Shown here piece by piece: positions 1-5,570 of a stretch of DNA of 5,806 nt (position 1 is the first letter of the stretch; the number at the start of each line of letters is the position of its first letter). The notes beneath the pieces were generated by a model. The model ran no database searches, was not told the origin of the DNA, and saw only the letters and a list, made by a program, of their open reading frames with translations. The stretch comes from Kiritimatiellia bacterium (GTDB taxonomy: Bacteria; Verrucomicrobiota; Kiritimatiellia; RFP12; UBA1067). Made by a program: the position numbers and the translations under genes. The DNA lies in assembly GCA_017999015.1 (NCBI GenBank), contig JAGOBZ010000210.1:1-5806 (forward strand), read 5' to 3'.

Positions 1-56
1 TGCTTCCTTCTTTCGTAAAGCCCTTCGGGCGCCTTCCTCGCATCAATGCTTTCCAT
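1..56 (-). CDS. Start of a gene leaving the window, possibly an IS630-like transposase (partial)
   Basis: Reading the minus strand from an ATG at 56-54, the frame stays open to the window edge for 18 codons and gives MESIDARKAPEGLYERRK. The rest of the gene lies outside the window. A run of G lies just before the ATG but too close (one base) to be a normal ribosome binding site, and a TATAAT sits 7 bases upstream, so the message would be nearly leaderless. The opening pattern (an 'IDARK' block, then a basic ERRK helix) resembles what I recall of the N-terminus of IS630/winged-helix transposases. With only 18 residues this is a guess, and the frame could also be open by chance. Confidence 0.33.
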   Translation of the reverse strand, partial: MESIDARKAPEGLYERRK

Positions 57-63
57 GCCCCCA

Positions 64-69
64 ATTATA
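64..69 (-). promoter_or_regulatory. Perfect -10 hexamer facing the left edge
   Basis: The minus strand reads TATAAT here, inside an AT-rich stretch (61-115) unlike the GC-rich surroundings. No convincing -35 lies 16 to 18 bases upstream. If it is used, transcription would begin about at the ATG of the partial gene at 56. AT-rich DNA yields such hexamers by chance, so confidence is low. Confidence 0.25.
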
Positions 70-166
70 ACAAGACCAATCCTCAAACGAAACAAAAATA
101 TCACAATATTTATTTGCCGGGTCTATAAGCATACAATAGAGATGAGGGTAGCAGGCGGAACGGGGA

Positions 167-1432
167 TTAGTTGGTTGACACGCCCGCCAGACGCCCCGAA
201 GCAAACGCCCATGTGAGGTTATAGCCGCCGCAACGCCCGTCAAGGTCCACGACCTCGCCGGCGCAGAAGAGACCGGGACGACGGCGGCAGGCCAATGTCC
301 GAGGATCCAGTTCGTTGAGGGCCACACCGCCCCGGGTGAGCATGGCGCGTCCCCAGGATTCAGTTGCGGTGATCGATATCGGGCATTCGGCACAGAGGGT
401 GGCGAGTGTTTCCAGCACGCTTTTTTTGACGCGGGCTACGGCGAGGTTCTCCGCGCCCGCCAACGCGCAGAGCGCGACGGCGAACGCGCGCGGGAATTCG
501 CCGGCCAGCAGATTGTGCAGCGCCCTGCCGCCATGGCGCAGGCGCCACGTCTCGAACCGGGTGCGCCAGTCGGCTACGCCACGCCCGGCATGGCCGGCGA
601 GGCGCAGCGTGACGGCATGGGGGGGCGGGCGACCGGCTTCGCTCTCGGCGGCCAAAAGGGTGTTGACTGCGCCCGAGAGGTCGAGAGCGGGGACGCCGCT
701 GATCCCTTTGTGGGTGAAGAGCACGGGGCCGGCAAGCCAAGCTTTGGGGAGTCCCGGCGCGTCGAGCCGCAGGGCGGCGTGTTCCAGCACAATACCGGCC
801 AAGGTCGCGGGCCAGCTCTCTGCGGTATGGAGGCCGGCGAGTGCCGGCAAAGGCGGCGTAACCGAGAGGCCGGCGCCGCGTGCCAAGGCGAAGCCCGAGC
901 CGTCCGCGCCGAGTGAGGGATAAGACTGGCCGCCTGCGGCCAAGATCACGTGGCGGGCGTGCAGGGTGCCGCGAGACGTCTCCGCCCCGGCCACGCGCAA
1001 GGCGTCGGCCGGCCCGGTGCTTGGCGCAAGGAGCAGTCGCTCGGCACGGATGCCGCAGCGCAGTTCGGCGCCGGCGTCGCGCGCGGCCTGTTCGAGCGCC
1101 CGGCAGACATCGGCGGCGCGTTGCGAAACCGGAAAGACGCAACCGTCAGGGTCGGCCTGTGTCTGGACGCCGAGCGTACCGAAAAAGCCACGGATGGCGT
1201 CGGGCGGAAAGGCGTTCATTGCGGCGGACATGAAGCGCCCCTGGCGGCCGAAAGCGCCCATGATCCCCGCCGCGTCGGTCGCATGCGTCAGATTACAGCG
1301 CCCCCCGCCGGTGGCCGCAAGTTTACGGGCGGGGGAGGCCAGCCGCTCGACAACGATGGCGGGCTGTGCGCAAAAACAAGCGGCGGTCAGCCCCGCAGGG
1401 CCGCCGCCGATGATGAGGGTGGAGCAGGTCAT
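167..1432 (-). CDS. BaiN/HI0933-family NAD(P)/FAD-dependent oxidoreductase
   Basis: This 421-residue flavoprotein is probably cytoplasmic. An N-terminal Rossmann dinucleotide-binding motif GGGPAG (residues 9-14) follows a hydrophobic strand, with Glu29 at the end of the second strand to hold the FAD ribose. The family signature TGGGRCNLT lies at residues 41-49. A second FAD segment, LAAGGQSYPSLGADGSGF, lies near 165-182, and the C-terminal signature CAGEVVDLDGRCGGYNLTWA is followed by an FASGRLAG helix. All these belong to the HI0933/YhiN/BaiN group, and the length is usual for the family (about 390-420), so the gene looks complete. Related proteins are annotated as aminoacetone oxidases or as flavoproteins reducing unsaturated substrates; the natural substrate here is unknown. 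The start lies 3 bases after the stop of the zinc-ribbon gene and has no clear Shine-Dalgarno of its own, which suggests translational coupling. Confidence 0.93.
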   Translation of the reverse strand: MTCSTLIIGGGPAGLTAACFCAQPAIVVERLASPARKLAATGGGRCNLTHATDAAGIMGAFGRQGRFMSAAMNAFPPDAIRGFFGTLGVQTQADPDGCVFPVSQRAADVCRALEQAARDAGAELRCGIRAERLLLAPSTGPADALRVAGAETSRGTLHARHVILAAGGQSYPSLGADGSGFALARGAGLSVTPPLPALAGLHTAESWPATLAGIVLEHAALRLDAPGLPKAWLAGPVLFTHKGISGVPALDLSGAVNTLLAAESEAGRPPPHAVTLRLAGHAGRGVADWRTRFETWRLRHGGRALHNLLAGEFPRAFAVALCALAGAENLAVARVKKSVLETLATLCAECPISITATESWGRAMLTRGGVALNELDPRTLACRRRPGLFCAGEVVDLDGRCGGYNLTWAFASGRLAGVSTN

Positions 1433-1435
1433 CCG

Positions 1436-1957
1436 CTAACGCTGTTGTTCTTCGGCGATCAAGGCGATCATGCGGTTGAGCGTGTTGGCCATGTCGCCTT
1501 GCAGCTTCAAGCCGCTCTGGCACATGCCCACCAACTCCGCGCAGCGGTGGAGGGTCGTCATGCGGGCCTTTTCCAACTCGGTCCGACGAATCTTGACACT
1601 GGCGAGCGTCTCTTCCAGCTCTGCGATGCGCTGCTCGTTTTTGAGCATCATGCGCCTCGTCTGGAAGAGCTGCGTCAGCAGCTCGCCGGGCGAAAGATCG
1701 AGGTCATCGATCTTCATGCCGTCCGGGATAGGAACCAGCGCCGGCCGGCCGCAGGCCACACAATTGATCTGCAGGCCGGCGCCGCGGTAGTCGATGGCGA
1801 GATTGTGGCCGCAGTGCGGGCAATCGAAAACGATATCCGTCGGACGGATCTCGTCGTTGTCGTTTTCCGGTTCTTCAGACTGGAGATCCGCGGTCAAGAC
1901 ATCCTCGCCGTCCATCTCCTTTTCGAGCAGCTTCGCATTGTCCGTATCGTTCGTCAT
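1436..1957 (-). CDS. Small acidic zinc-ribbon and coiled-coil protein, function unknown
   Basis: I do not recognise a named gene. The 173-residue product has three parts. The N-terminal tail (1-42) is acidic, rich in D and E, and probably disordered. A zinc ribbon follows with CPHC (46-49) and CVAC (66-69), its loop reading LAIDYRGAGLQI. A long, charged, heptad-like helical region (about 93-172) is likely a coiled coil. There is no signal peptide or membrane segment, so a cytoplasmic protein is expected. The ribbon resembles the small CPxCG zinc ribbons that read nucleic acids or serve as assembly modules; I infer a regulatory or scaffold role and no catalytic one. The start is well supported: GAGGAGGT (1962-1969) lies a few bases upstream. 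It sits between rpmB (71 bases upstream) and the flavoprotein gene (3 bases downstream) on the same strand, probably in one transcript. Confidence 0.8.
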   Translation of the reverse strand: MTNDTDNAKLLEKEMDGEDVLTADLQSEEPENDNDEIRPTDIVFDCPHCGHNLAIDYRGAGLQINCVACGRPALVPIPDGMKIDDLDLSPGELLTQLFQTRRMMLKNEQRIAELEETLASVKIRRTELEKARMTTLHRCAELVGMCQSGLKLQGDMANTLNRMIALIAEEQQR

Positions 1958-2028
1958 GCCGACCTCCTCTCTGTGAGGTTCTGTGCCCGTGCCACGTCTG
2001 CTGGCTTAACGCCCGCCGCTGCGCCGCT

Positions 2029-2259
2029 TCAGCCTTTGACGACCTTGCCCTGCTTGATGCAGGAGGCGCAGACTTTCATTCGGCGCACGCCGCCTTCGCT
2101 GGTTTTTGCGCGGACATTCTGAATGTTCGGCAAAAACCGACGTTTCGAGATACCCGTCGTGTGCAAACCAATTCCGCCCTTGTACTTCTCAAGGCCGTGG
2201 CGGATGATCCGACTTCCTGCGCGCGGCCCCTTGCCGCAAATCTCACAAATTCTGGACAT
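2029..2259 (-). CDS. rpmB: 50S ribosomal protein L28, zinc-binding type
   Basis: This 76-residue basic protein begins MSRICEICGKGP and contains the central KRRFLPNIQNVRAK block that marks bacterial L28, a component of the large ribosomal subunit near the E site. It is the cysteine-containing (C+) form: CEIC at residues 5-8 and CASC at 64-67 would bind one zinc ion. The stretch between the first CxxC and the KRRF block carries the GL-KYKGGIG-type segment found in many non-proteobacterial L28 proteins. Length is normal. The ATG at 2259 has AAAGGAG (2269-2275) nine bases upstream. rpmG, its frequent partner, is not beside it. It is the first gene of a likely minus-strand operon. Confidence 0.96.
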   Translation of the reverse strand: MSRICEICGKGPRAGSRIIRHGLEKYKGGIGLHTTGISKRRFLPNIQNVRAKTSEGGVRRMKVCASCIKQGKVVKG

Positions 2260-2289
2260 AACCGAGTTCTCCTTTGGGAAAGGGAGAAA

Positions 2290-2318
2290 AGGTTACCATC
2301 TGGCGTTGCGCTAGACAA
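2290..2318 (-). promoter_or_regulatory. Candidate sigma70-type promoter of rpmB
   Basis: On the minus strand TTGTCT (2318-2313, 4 of 6 matches to TTGACA) is followed after exactly 17 bases by TAACCT (2295-2290, 3 of 6 matches to TATAAT). Transcription would start near 2283 and give a leader of about 24 bases containing the rpmB ribosome binding site. Spacing and position are good but the -10 match is poor. Confidence 0.35.
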
Positions 2319-2369
2319 GGGGAAACCTTCATTTTTTGGCAATCGGTTACGGCAGAGGTAGGAAGGGGG

Positions 2370-2411
2370 AGAATTTGGGATTTGGGATTTAGGATTTAGG
2401 AGTTAGGAGTT
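2370..2411. repeat. Degenerate 7-bp tandem repeat, six units
   Basis: Read on the plus strand, the units are AGAATTT, GGGATTT, GGGATTT, AGGATTT, AGGAGTT and AGGAGTT, one after another with no spacer. The unit drifts from GGGATTT to AGGAGTT across the array. It lies in the divergent gap upstream of rpmB and of the glycosidase operon, outside both predicted promoters. Seven-base purine-rich tandem repeats of this sort occur between genes in several phyla; no function is evident. Confidence 0.8.
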
Positions 2412-2502
2412 GAATACGAAATCACCCAAGAAATCACGCATAGAGACTCTCTTTTGAGTCTTATAACCTTCTTGCCTTCAAGGTGTTAATACTCCTAACT
2501 CC
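2399..2502. repeat. Perfect 12-bp inverted repeat around an 80-bp segment
   Basis: GGAGTTAGGAGT at 2399-2410, which is the end of the tandem array, is matched exactly by its reverse complement ACTCCTAACTCC at 2491-2502. The match does not extend outwards or inwards. The enclosed 80 bases hold a direct repeat GAAATCAC (2418-2425 and 2430-2437) and a small hairpin (2444-2461). It could be a fold-back of two repeat copies or a relic of a very small mobile element. I see no flanking target duplication. Confidence 0.6.
2444..2461. other. Small hairpin in the divergent gap
   Basis: AGACTC (2444-2449) and GAGTCT (2456-2461) can pair around a six-base T-rich loop. The stem is only six pairs and no T-tract follows on either strand, so it is not a convincing terminator. 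A TATAAC follows on the plus strand at 2462-2467, but no matching -35 lies at the right distance. It may be an accidental palindrome or a regulator site. Confidence 0.3.
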
Positions 2503-2524
2503 AACATGGGTGCGATGATTGAGG

Positions 2525-2552
2525 TTGACTCTTTCCGTCCCCCCCGCATAAT
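2525..2552 (+). promoter_or_regulatory. Promoter of the glycosidase operon
   Basis: TTGACT (2525-2530, 5 of 6) and CATAAT (2547-2552, 5 of 6) are separated by 16 bases. This is the best sigma70-like promoter in the window. The spacer contains a run of seven C (2539-2545). The predicted start near 2559 would give a leader of about 60 bases before the ATG at 2621. A palindrome covers the -10 and start site. Confidence 0.55.
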
Positions 2553-2568
2553 GATTTCCAATCATTGG
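2550..2568. promoter_or_regulatory. Operator-like nested palindrome over the glycosidase promoter
   Basis: AATGATT-TCC-AATCATT (2550-2566) is a perfect 7-bp inverted repeat. Its right half also forms CCAAT-C-ATTGG (2558-2568), a perfect 5-bp palindrome. Both overlap the predicted -10 end and the transcription start, where a repressor would block initiation. Flanking C and G runs (2539-2545 and 2567-2570) could lengthen the structure with a bulge. The assignment as operator is inferred from position and symmetry; no regulator gene is in the window. Confidence 0.42.
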
Positions 2569-2620
2569 GGACCGGTTTGTTGCTGGCTTCTCCAGTCCGA
2601 AGGGGTGATGGTGGAATGAA

Positions 2621-3580
2621 ATGGTGAAGGCATTTGCGATTGCGATTGCTGGTGTGGGGATGTGCGTCACCTGGGCGGTGGGAGCCGGGAACGGATGGAG
2701 CAAATATGAAGGGAATCCCGTGATGGGGGACCCCGCGAAGCTCGGCACGTGTTTTGATGTGAACGTTGTCAAGGGTGCCGAAGCATCGTTCAGCATGTAC
2801 TTCTCGTGGCGACCCAAGAAGGCGATCGCGCTCGTGAAGGGCGAAGACGGGATCACCTGGTCAGAGCCGATCATCTGTCTTGAGGCGGACCCGACATCGG
2901 GATGGGAGGACAATCTCAACCGTTCATGCACCGTGTTCAAAGAGGGCGTCTACCACATGTGGTACACCGGACAGGCCCGCGGATATTCGAAGATCGGCTA
3001 CGCGGTCTCGCGGGACGGCGTGAGGTTCACCCGGGTTTCGAAGCTGCCGGTTATGATCCCCGACCACCCATGGGAGGGCTTCTCAGTGATGAACCCCTAC
3101 GTCCGCTGGGATGCGGTGCGCGGTGTATGGCGGATGTGGTACGCTTCGGGAGAAACCTACGAGCCGAACGTCCTCTGCTACGCGGAGTCGAAGGACGGGC
3201 TCAAGTGGGAGAAATCGCCCTTAAACCCGATCTTCGTGAAGGGCGCGAAGGATTCCTGGGAGCAGGATCGCGTCGGCGGCTGCGAGGTGCACCCGCTGCC
3301 GGACGGACGTTGGGTGATGTTTTATATCGGTTATTCCGACATCCATACCGCCCGCGTCGGCGCGGCGGTTTCGCCGGACGGCGTCACCCGTTGGACGCGT
3401 CTTAAGGCGAACCCCATCGTCTCTCCGACGGTCGGTTCCTTCGACGCTTCGGCGTGTTACAAGCCGTCTGTCTACCGCGATGAGAAGAGCGGCCGCTGGC
3501 TCCTGTGGTACAACGGGCGCAACACGAACAAGGGCGAATACATCGGGCTGGTCATCCACGAGGGGCTTGATTTGGAATGA
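2621..3580 (+). CDS. Secreted GH43/GH130-like five-bladed beta-propeller glycosidase
   Basis: The 319-residue product starts with a Sec-type signal peptide: Lys3, a hydrophobic stretch to about residue 20, and a likely cut after VGA (20-22). No lipobox surrounds Cys15. The mature part is a run of propeller repeats, each pairing a hydrophobic 'WxMWYxG' strand with 'GYAxSxDGxxW' and 'NPI/V': residues 60-83, 111-145, 170-205, 231-267 and 293-315. Strong motifs are NPVMGDP (32-38), FSWRPKKAIAL (61-71), MWYTGQ (113-118), DACYKP-like DASACYKP (275-282) and LLWYNGR (294-300). This is the fold of GH43, GH32, GH68 and GH130 enzymes. I recall close relatives being annotated only as glycosyl hydrolases, and I cannot fix the catalytic acids or substrate; Asp46, Asp97, Glu178 and Glu222 are candidates. 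The ATG at 2621 has a modest GGTGGA upstream. It overlaps the next gene by four bases. Confidence 0.85.
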   Translation: MVKAFAIAIAGVGMCVTWAVGAGNGWSKYEGNPVMGDPAKLGTCFDVNVVKGAEASFSMYFSWRPKKAIALVKGEDGITWSEPIICLEADPTSGWEDNLNRSCTVFKEGVYHMWYTGQARGYSKIGYAVSRDGVRFTRVSKLPVMIPDHPWEGFSVMNPYVRWDAVRGVWRMWYASGETYEPNVLCYAESKDGLKWEKSPLNPIFVKGAKDSWEQDRVGGCEVHPLPDGRWVMFYIGYSDIHTARVGAAVSPDGVTRWTRLKANPIVSPTVGSFDASACYKPSVYRDEKSGRWLLWYNGRNTNKGEYIGLVIHEGLDLE

Positions 3581-5148
3581 ACGTCATCGCAGCATCCGCA
3601 ACCAGTCTCGTCACACTTTTGAATGCCTATGTCGCAGAATTCAACGCGGCCGATGAGGAGCTTTACACCAATGCGATCCCAAATTACGCCGCGGCGGAAT
3701 TCCTTGCGCAGAACATACCGCTGTTCGAGTGTCCGGACAACACGATCACGCGTGCGTACTACTTTCGCTGGTGGACATACCGCAAGCACCTCCGGAAGAC
3801 GCCGTCGGGCTGGGTGGTGACGGAATTCCTGCCGGACGTGGGATGGGCGGGCAAGAACAACACGATTTCGTGCCCGTTCGGCCACCATCTGCGTGAGGGC
3901 CGCTGGCTGCGGAATACGGCGTTTCTCGACGACTATATTCATTTCATGCTCACAGAGGGTACGGTGAACGGCCCGCGGGCCTATGCGTCGTGGCCGGCGT
4001 GGGGCACGCTCGAGCGTGCCAAAGTCACCGGCGACTTGGGTTATGCCAAGAAGCTCCTTCAGAAGTTTGTCGGCAACTACGAGGCGTGGGAGAAGGGCTG
4101 GGCGACGAGCGGCATGAGCCTCCGGGATGTGGAGAACCGCCAAGGTGCCAAGGCAAAAACGATCAAGACTGGATTCCGGGCTGACCGCGGGCTTTTTGAC
4201 TTTCCCGGCAACCGCGAAGGCAGCGAGTTCGCGCTTTCTCACGACGGGGCGCGTCCGATGGTCAATGCGGCGATGTGGGCCGAAGCGACGGCGATCGCTG
4301 AGATTGCGAGACGGTCCGGCGACGCAGGAGTGGCCGAGCGTTTCGCCGCAAAGGCGGCAGCGCTTGAAAAAAACATCAAGGCGAAGCTCTGGAACGGTGA
4401 CAAGCGCTTTTTCACGGCGCTTTCCGTGGAAGGCGAGCATGATGACGTCTGCGAACTCCACGGCTATGCGCCGTTCTACTTCCGGATGCCTCTGGCCGGT
4501 TACGAGGCGGCGTGGGAACCGCTTGTCGAGGAAACGGGGTTCGCCGCCCCGGCGGGGCTGTCGTTCCCGGCGCGCAACACGCCGGGCGTCGACCTGCGCA
4601 TCGACCTCGCTAAGCATGAGTGCTTGTGGAACGGCCCAAGCTGGCCGTACGCGACATCGATCGCGCTCACTGCCCTGTATGAGTCACTACAGGGCGCCGT
4701 CGCCGTTGCCATGCCGATCGGGGCTTCCGACTTTGTTAAGCTGCTCCATCAGTATGCCGCCCAGCAAAAGCGGATTTTGCCTGACGGACGCGAGGTGCCA
4801 TGGATCGACGAGAACCTCGATCCGGTCACCGGCGAGTGGATCGCGCGCAAGGTGATGATCGACTGGGACCGTAAAGGAATGCGGCCGCTCAAGTACCGCG
4901 AACGCGGTAAGGATTACAATCACTCGACGTTCTGCGACCTGGTGATTGCCGGGCTTGTCGGTGTGCGGCCGAAGCCAGACGGCATGTTCGAGGTGAAGCC
5001 GATGGCTCCGGATTCGTGGGACTGGTTCCGTCTCGAGCATCTCCACTACCACGGAAAGTCTTACACGATCATCTTTGACCGCACCGGCAGATATTATGGC
5101 GGCGGTGCCGGACTGAGAGTGGTCGAAGAGCGCACGGGGAACACATAG
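3577..5148 (+). CDS. MGH1-like (GH63-related) alpha/alpha-barrel glycoside hydrolase
   Basis: The 523-residue product matches the glycosidases of the MGH1/GH63 clan with an (alpha/alpha)6 barrel. An N-terminal helical region contains ENIPLFECP-like QNIPLFECPD (45-54), RAYYFRWWTYRKH and the segment CPFGHHLREGRWLRN. The barrel carries NREGSE (212-217), followed by HDGARPMVNAAMWAEA. The hallmark ECLWNGPSWPYATS begins at Glu348, and DENLDPVTGEWIARK and RGKDYNHSTFCDL (443-455) come before a C-terminal beta domain ending near residue 515. Glu348 is a candidate catalytic base; the acid is uncertain. Retaining or inverting type and substrate cannot be read. No signal peptide is visible (no early basic residues before the mild hydrophobic stretch), and an in-frame TGA at 3568 rules out an earlier start. 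The start overlaps the upstream stop as ATGA, implying coupled translation. Confidence 0.88.
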   Translation: MNVIAASATSLVTLLNAYVAEFNAADEELYTNAIPNYAAAEFLAQNIPLFECPDNTITRAYYFRWWTYRKHLRKTPSGWVVTEFLPDVGWAGKNNTISCPFGHHLREGRWLRNTAFLDDYIHFMLTEGTVNGPRAYASWPAWGTLERAKVTGDLGYAKKLLQKFVGNYEAWEKGWATSGMSLRDVENRQGAKAKTIKTGFRADRGLFDFPGNREGSEFALSHDGARPMVNAAMWAEATAIAEIARRSGDAGVAERFAAKAAALEKNIKAKLWNGDKRFFTALSVEGEHDDVCELHGYAPFYFRMPLAGYEAAWEPLVEETGFAAPAGLSFPARNTPGVDLRIDLAKHECLWNGPSWPYATSIALTALYESLQGAVAVAMPIGASDFVKLLHQYAAQQKRILPDGREVPWIDENLDPVTGEWIARKVMIDWDRKGMRPLKYRERGKDYNHSTFCDLVIAGLVGVRPKPDGMFEVKPMAPDSWDWFRLEHLHYHGKSYTIIFDRTGRYYGGGAGLRVVEERTGNT

Positions 5149-5158
5149 AGGAGTTGCC

Positions 5159-5236
5159 ATGGCTGAAATATCGTTCAACCGCAGGGCGTCCCTGGCGGCC
5201 TCGGCCGCAGCGGCGGGCGTGCCGATGCTGGCGTAA
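5159..5236 (+). pseudogene. Remnant of a Tat-exported protein gene (leader only)
   Basis: A strong GAGGAG (5148-5153), sharing a base with the glycosidase stop codon, stands five bases before an ATG. The ORF then encodes only 25 residues and stops at TAA. The product has a twin-arginine leader pattern: FNRRASLAAS (6-15), then an alanine-rich hydrophobic core and a PMLA end where cleavage would be expected. Nothing recognisable continues in any frame downstream, so the mature protein appears to have been deleted or replaced, leaving the ribosome binding site and export signal. Tat leaders of this form commonly begin exported oxidoreductases or TIM-barrel proteins. It may still be translated as a short peptide; I consider it a broken gene. 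Confidence 0.7.
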
Positions 5237-5341
5237 TCGGCAAGCGACCAGGGGTACGCGAGTCGAGAGCGTGTTTGATGCGAAGCACAGTCGGGCGAGG
5301 GCGGAGGCGGAGAGATGGACGATGGGCTGCGACCGGTTTGT

Positions 5342-5395
5342 GGAGTGCGGGAGCTTGCTCCCGCTTTCCAAAGCGGCGGCAAGCCGCCGCGCTCC
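5342..5395. repeat. Double-hairpin (REP-like) palindromic element
   Basis: Two perfect GC-rich hairpins stand side by side: GCGGGAGC-TT-GCTCCCGC (5347-5364) and GCGGCGGC-AA-GCCGCCGC (5373-5390). They are joined by TTTCCAAA, itself symmetrical, so GCTTTCCAAAGC (5363-5374) is a third palindrome. The flanks GGAGT (5342-5346) and GCTCC (5391-5395) can pair with one G-T wobble and close a three-way junction. I recall very similar elements scattered between genes in Verrucomicrobiota-type genomes, which also yields recurring spurious peptides such as ECGSLLPLSKAAASRR; this is from memory. No T-run follows, so it is not a canonical terminator, though it could stabilise or end messages. Confidence 0.78.
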
Positions 5396-5519
5396 AAAAC
5401 GAGCCAGCGCTTCCGACTCACCTGCTCCTCTTTTCTCCAGAAACGCATGATACTCGCACACCCCTAGCCGATTACGCTGCTGGCGGCAAAAGGACTTTTA
5501 AGCGTAAGCAGATCTCGTG

Positions 5520-5525
5520 TATGAT
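5520..5525 (+). promoter_or_regulatory. Candidate -10 for the isomerase-like gene
   Basis: TATGAT (5 of 6 matches to TATAAT) lies 45 bases before the ATG at 5571. The corresponding -35 region around 5496-5502 (TTTTAAG) is a poor match, so this may be an activator-dependent promoter or a chance hexamer. A separate promoter would be expected because the gap and hairpin element separate this gene from the glycosidase operon. Confidence 0.3.
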
Positions 5526-5570
5526 GGCAAAACATGATCGTGGAATCCCGTAATCTGAAAGGTGACTCTC

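Larger units (their letters stand above)
5237..5570. other. Gene-free gap after the broken Tat gene
   Basis: These 334 bases hold no convincing gene on either strand. ORFs crossing it have arginine- and serine-rich, low-quality translations. It contains the double-hairpin repeat at 5342-5395 and a candidate -10 for the next gene at 5520-5525. The rest (5237-5341) is GC-rich without clear structure and may be degraded sequence of the lost gene or part of a longer repeat. Confidence 0.6.

Noticed and set aside
20..30. A GCCC-TTC-GGGC hairpin as a terminator
   Set aside because: The stem is only four pairs, no T-run follows on either strand, and it lies within the open frame at the left edge.
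96..111. An AAATAT-CACA-ATATTT hairpin followed on the minus strand by a T-rich run, as terminator of the rpmB operon
   Set aside because: The position after the flavoprotein gene is right, but a stem of six A-T pairs is too weak to be called a terminator.
950..2122. A 390-codon plus-strand ORF across the flavoprotein and zinc-ribbon genes and into rpmB
   Set aside because: It is antisense to three genes with firm family matches. Its translation has no recognisable motif, and long antisense ORFs are common in GC-rich coding DNA.
2462..2467. TATAAC as an alternative -10 for the glycosidase operon
   Set aside because: The region 16 to 18 bases upstream matches a -35 poorly, while TTGACT-16-CATAAT further downstream is much better on both hexamers.
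3472..4617. A 381-codon minus-strand ORF opposite the two glycosidases
   Set aside because: It is arginine-rich without domains and lies fully opposite well-supported genes. It is a codon-bias shadow.
4127..4855. A 242-codon plus-strand ORF inside the barrel glycosidase
   Set aside because: It is the other frame of a gene with clear family motifs, and its product is a serine- and arginine-rich low-complexity translation.
5154..5450. A 98-codon plus-strand ORF spanning the broken Tat gene and the double hairpin
   Set aside because: Its sequence (including ECGSLLPLSKAAASRR) is simply the translated palindromic repeat, with no real domain. The Tat leader frame has the good ribosome binding site.
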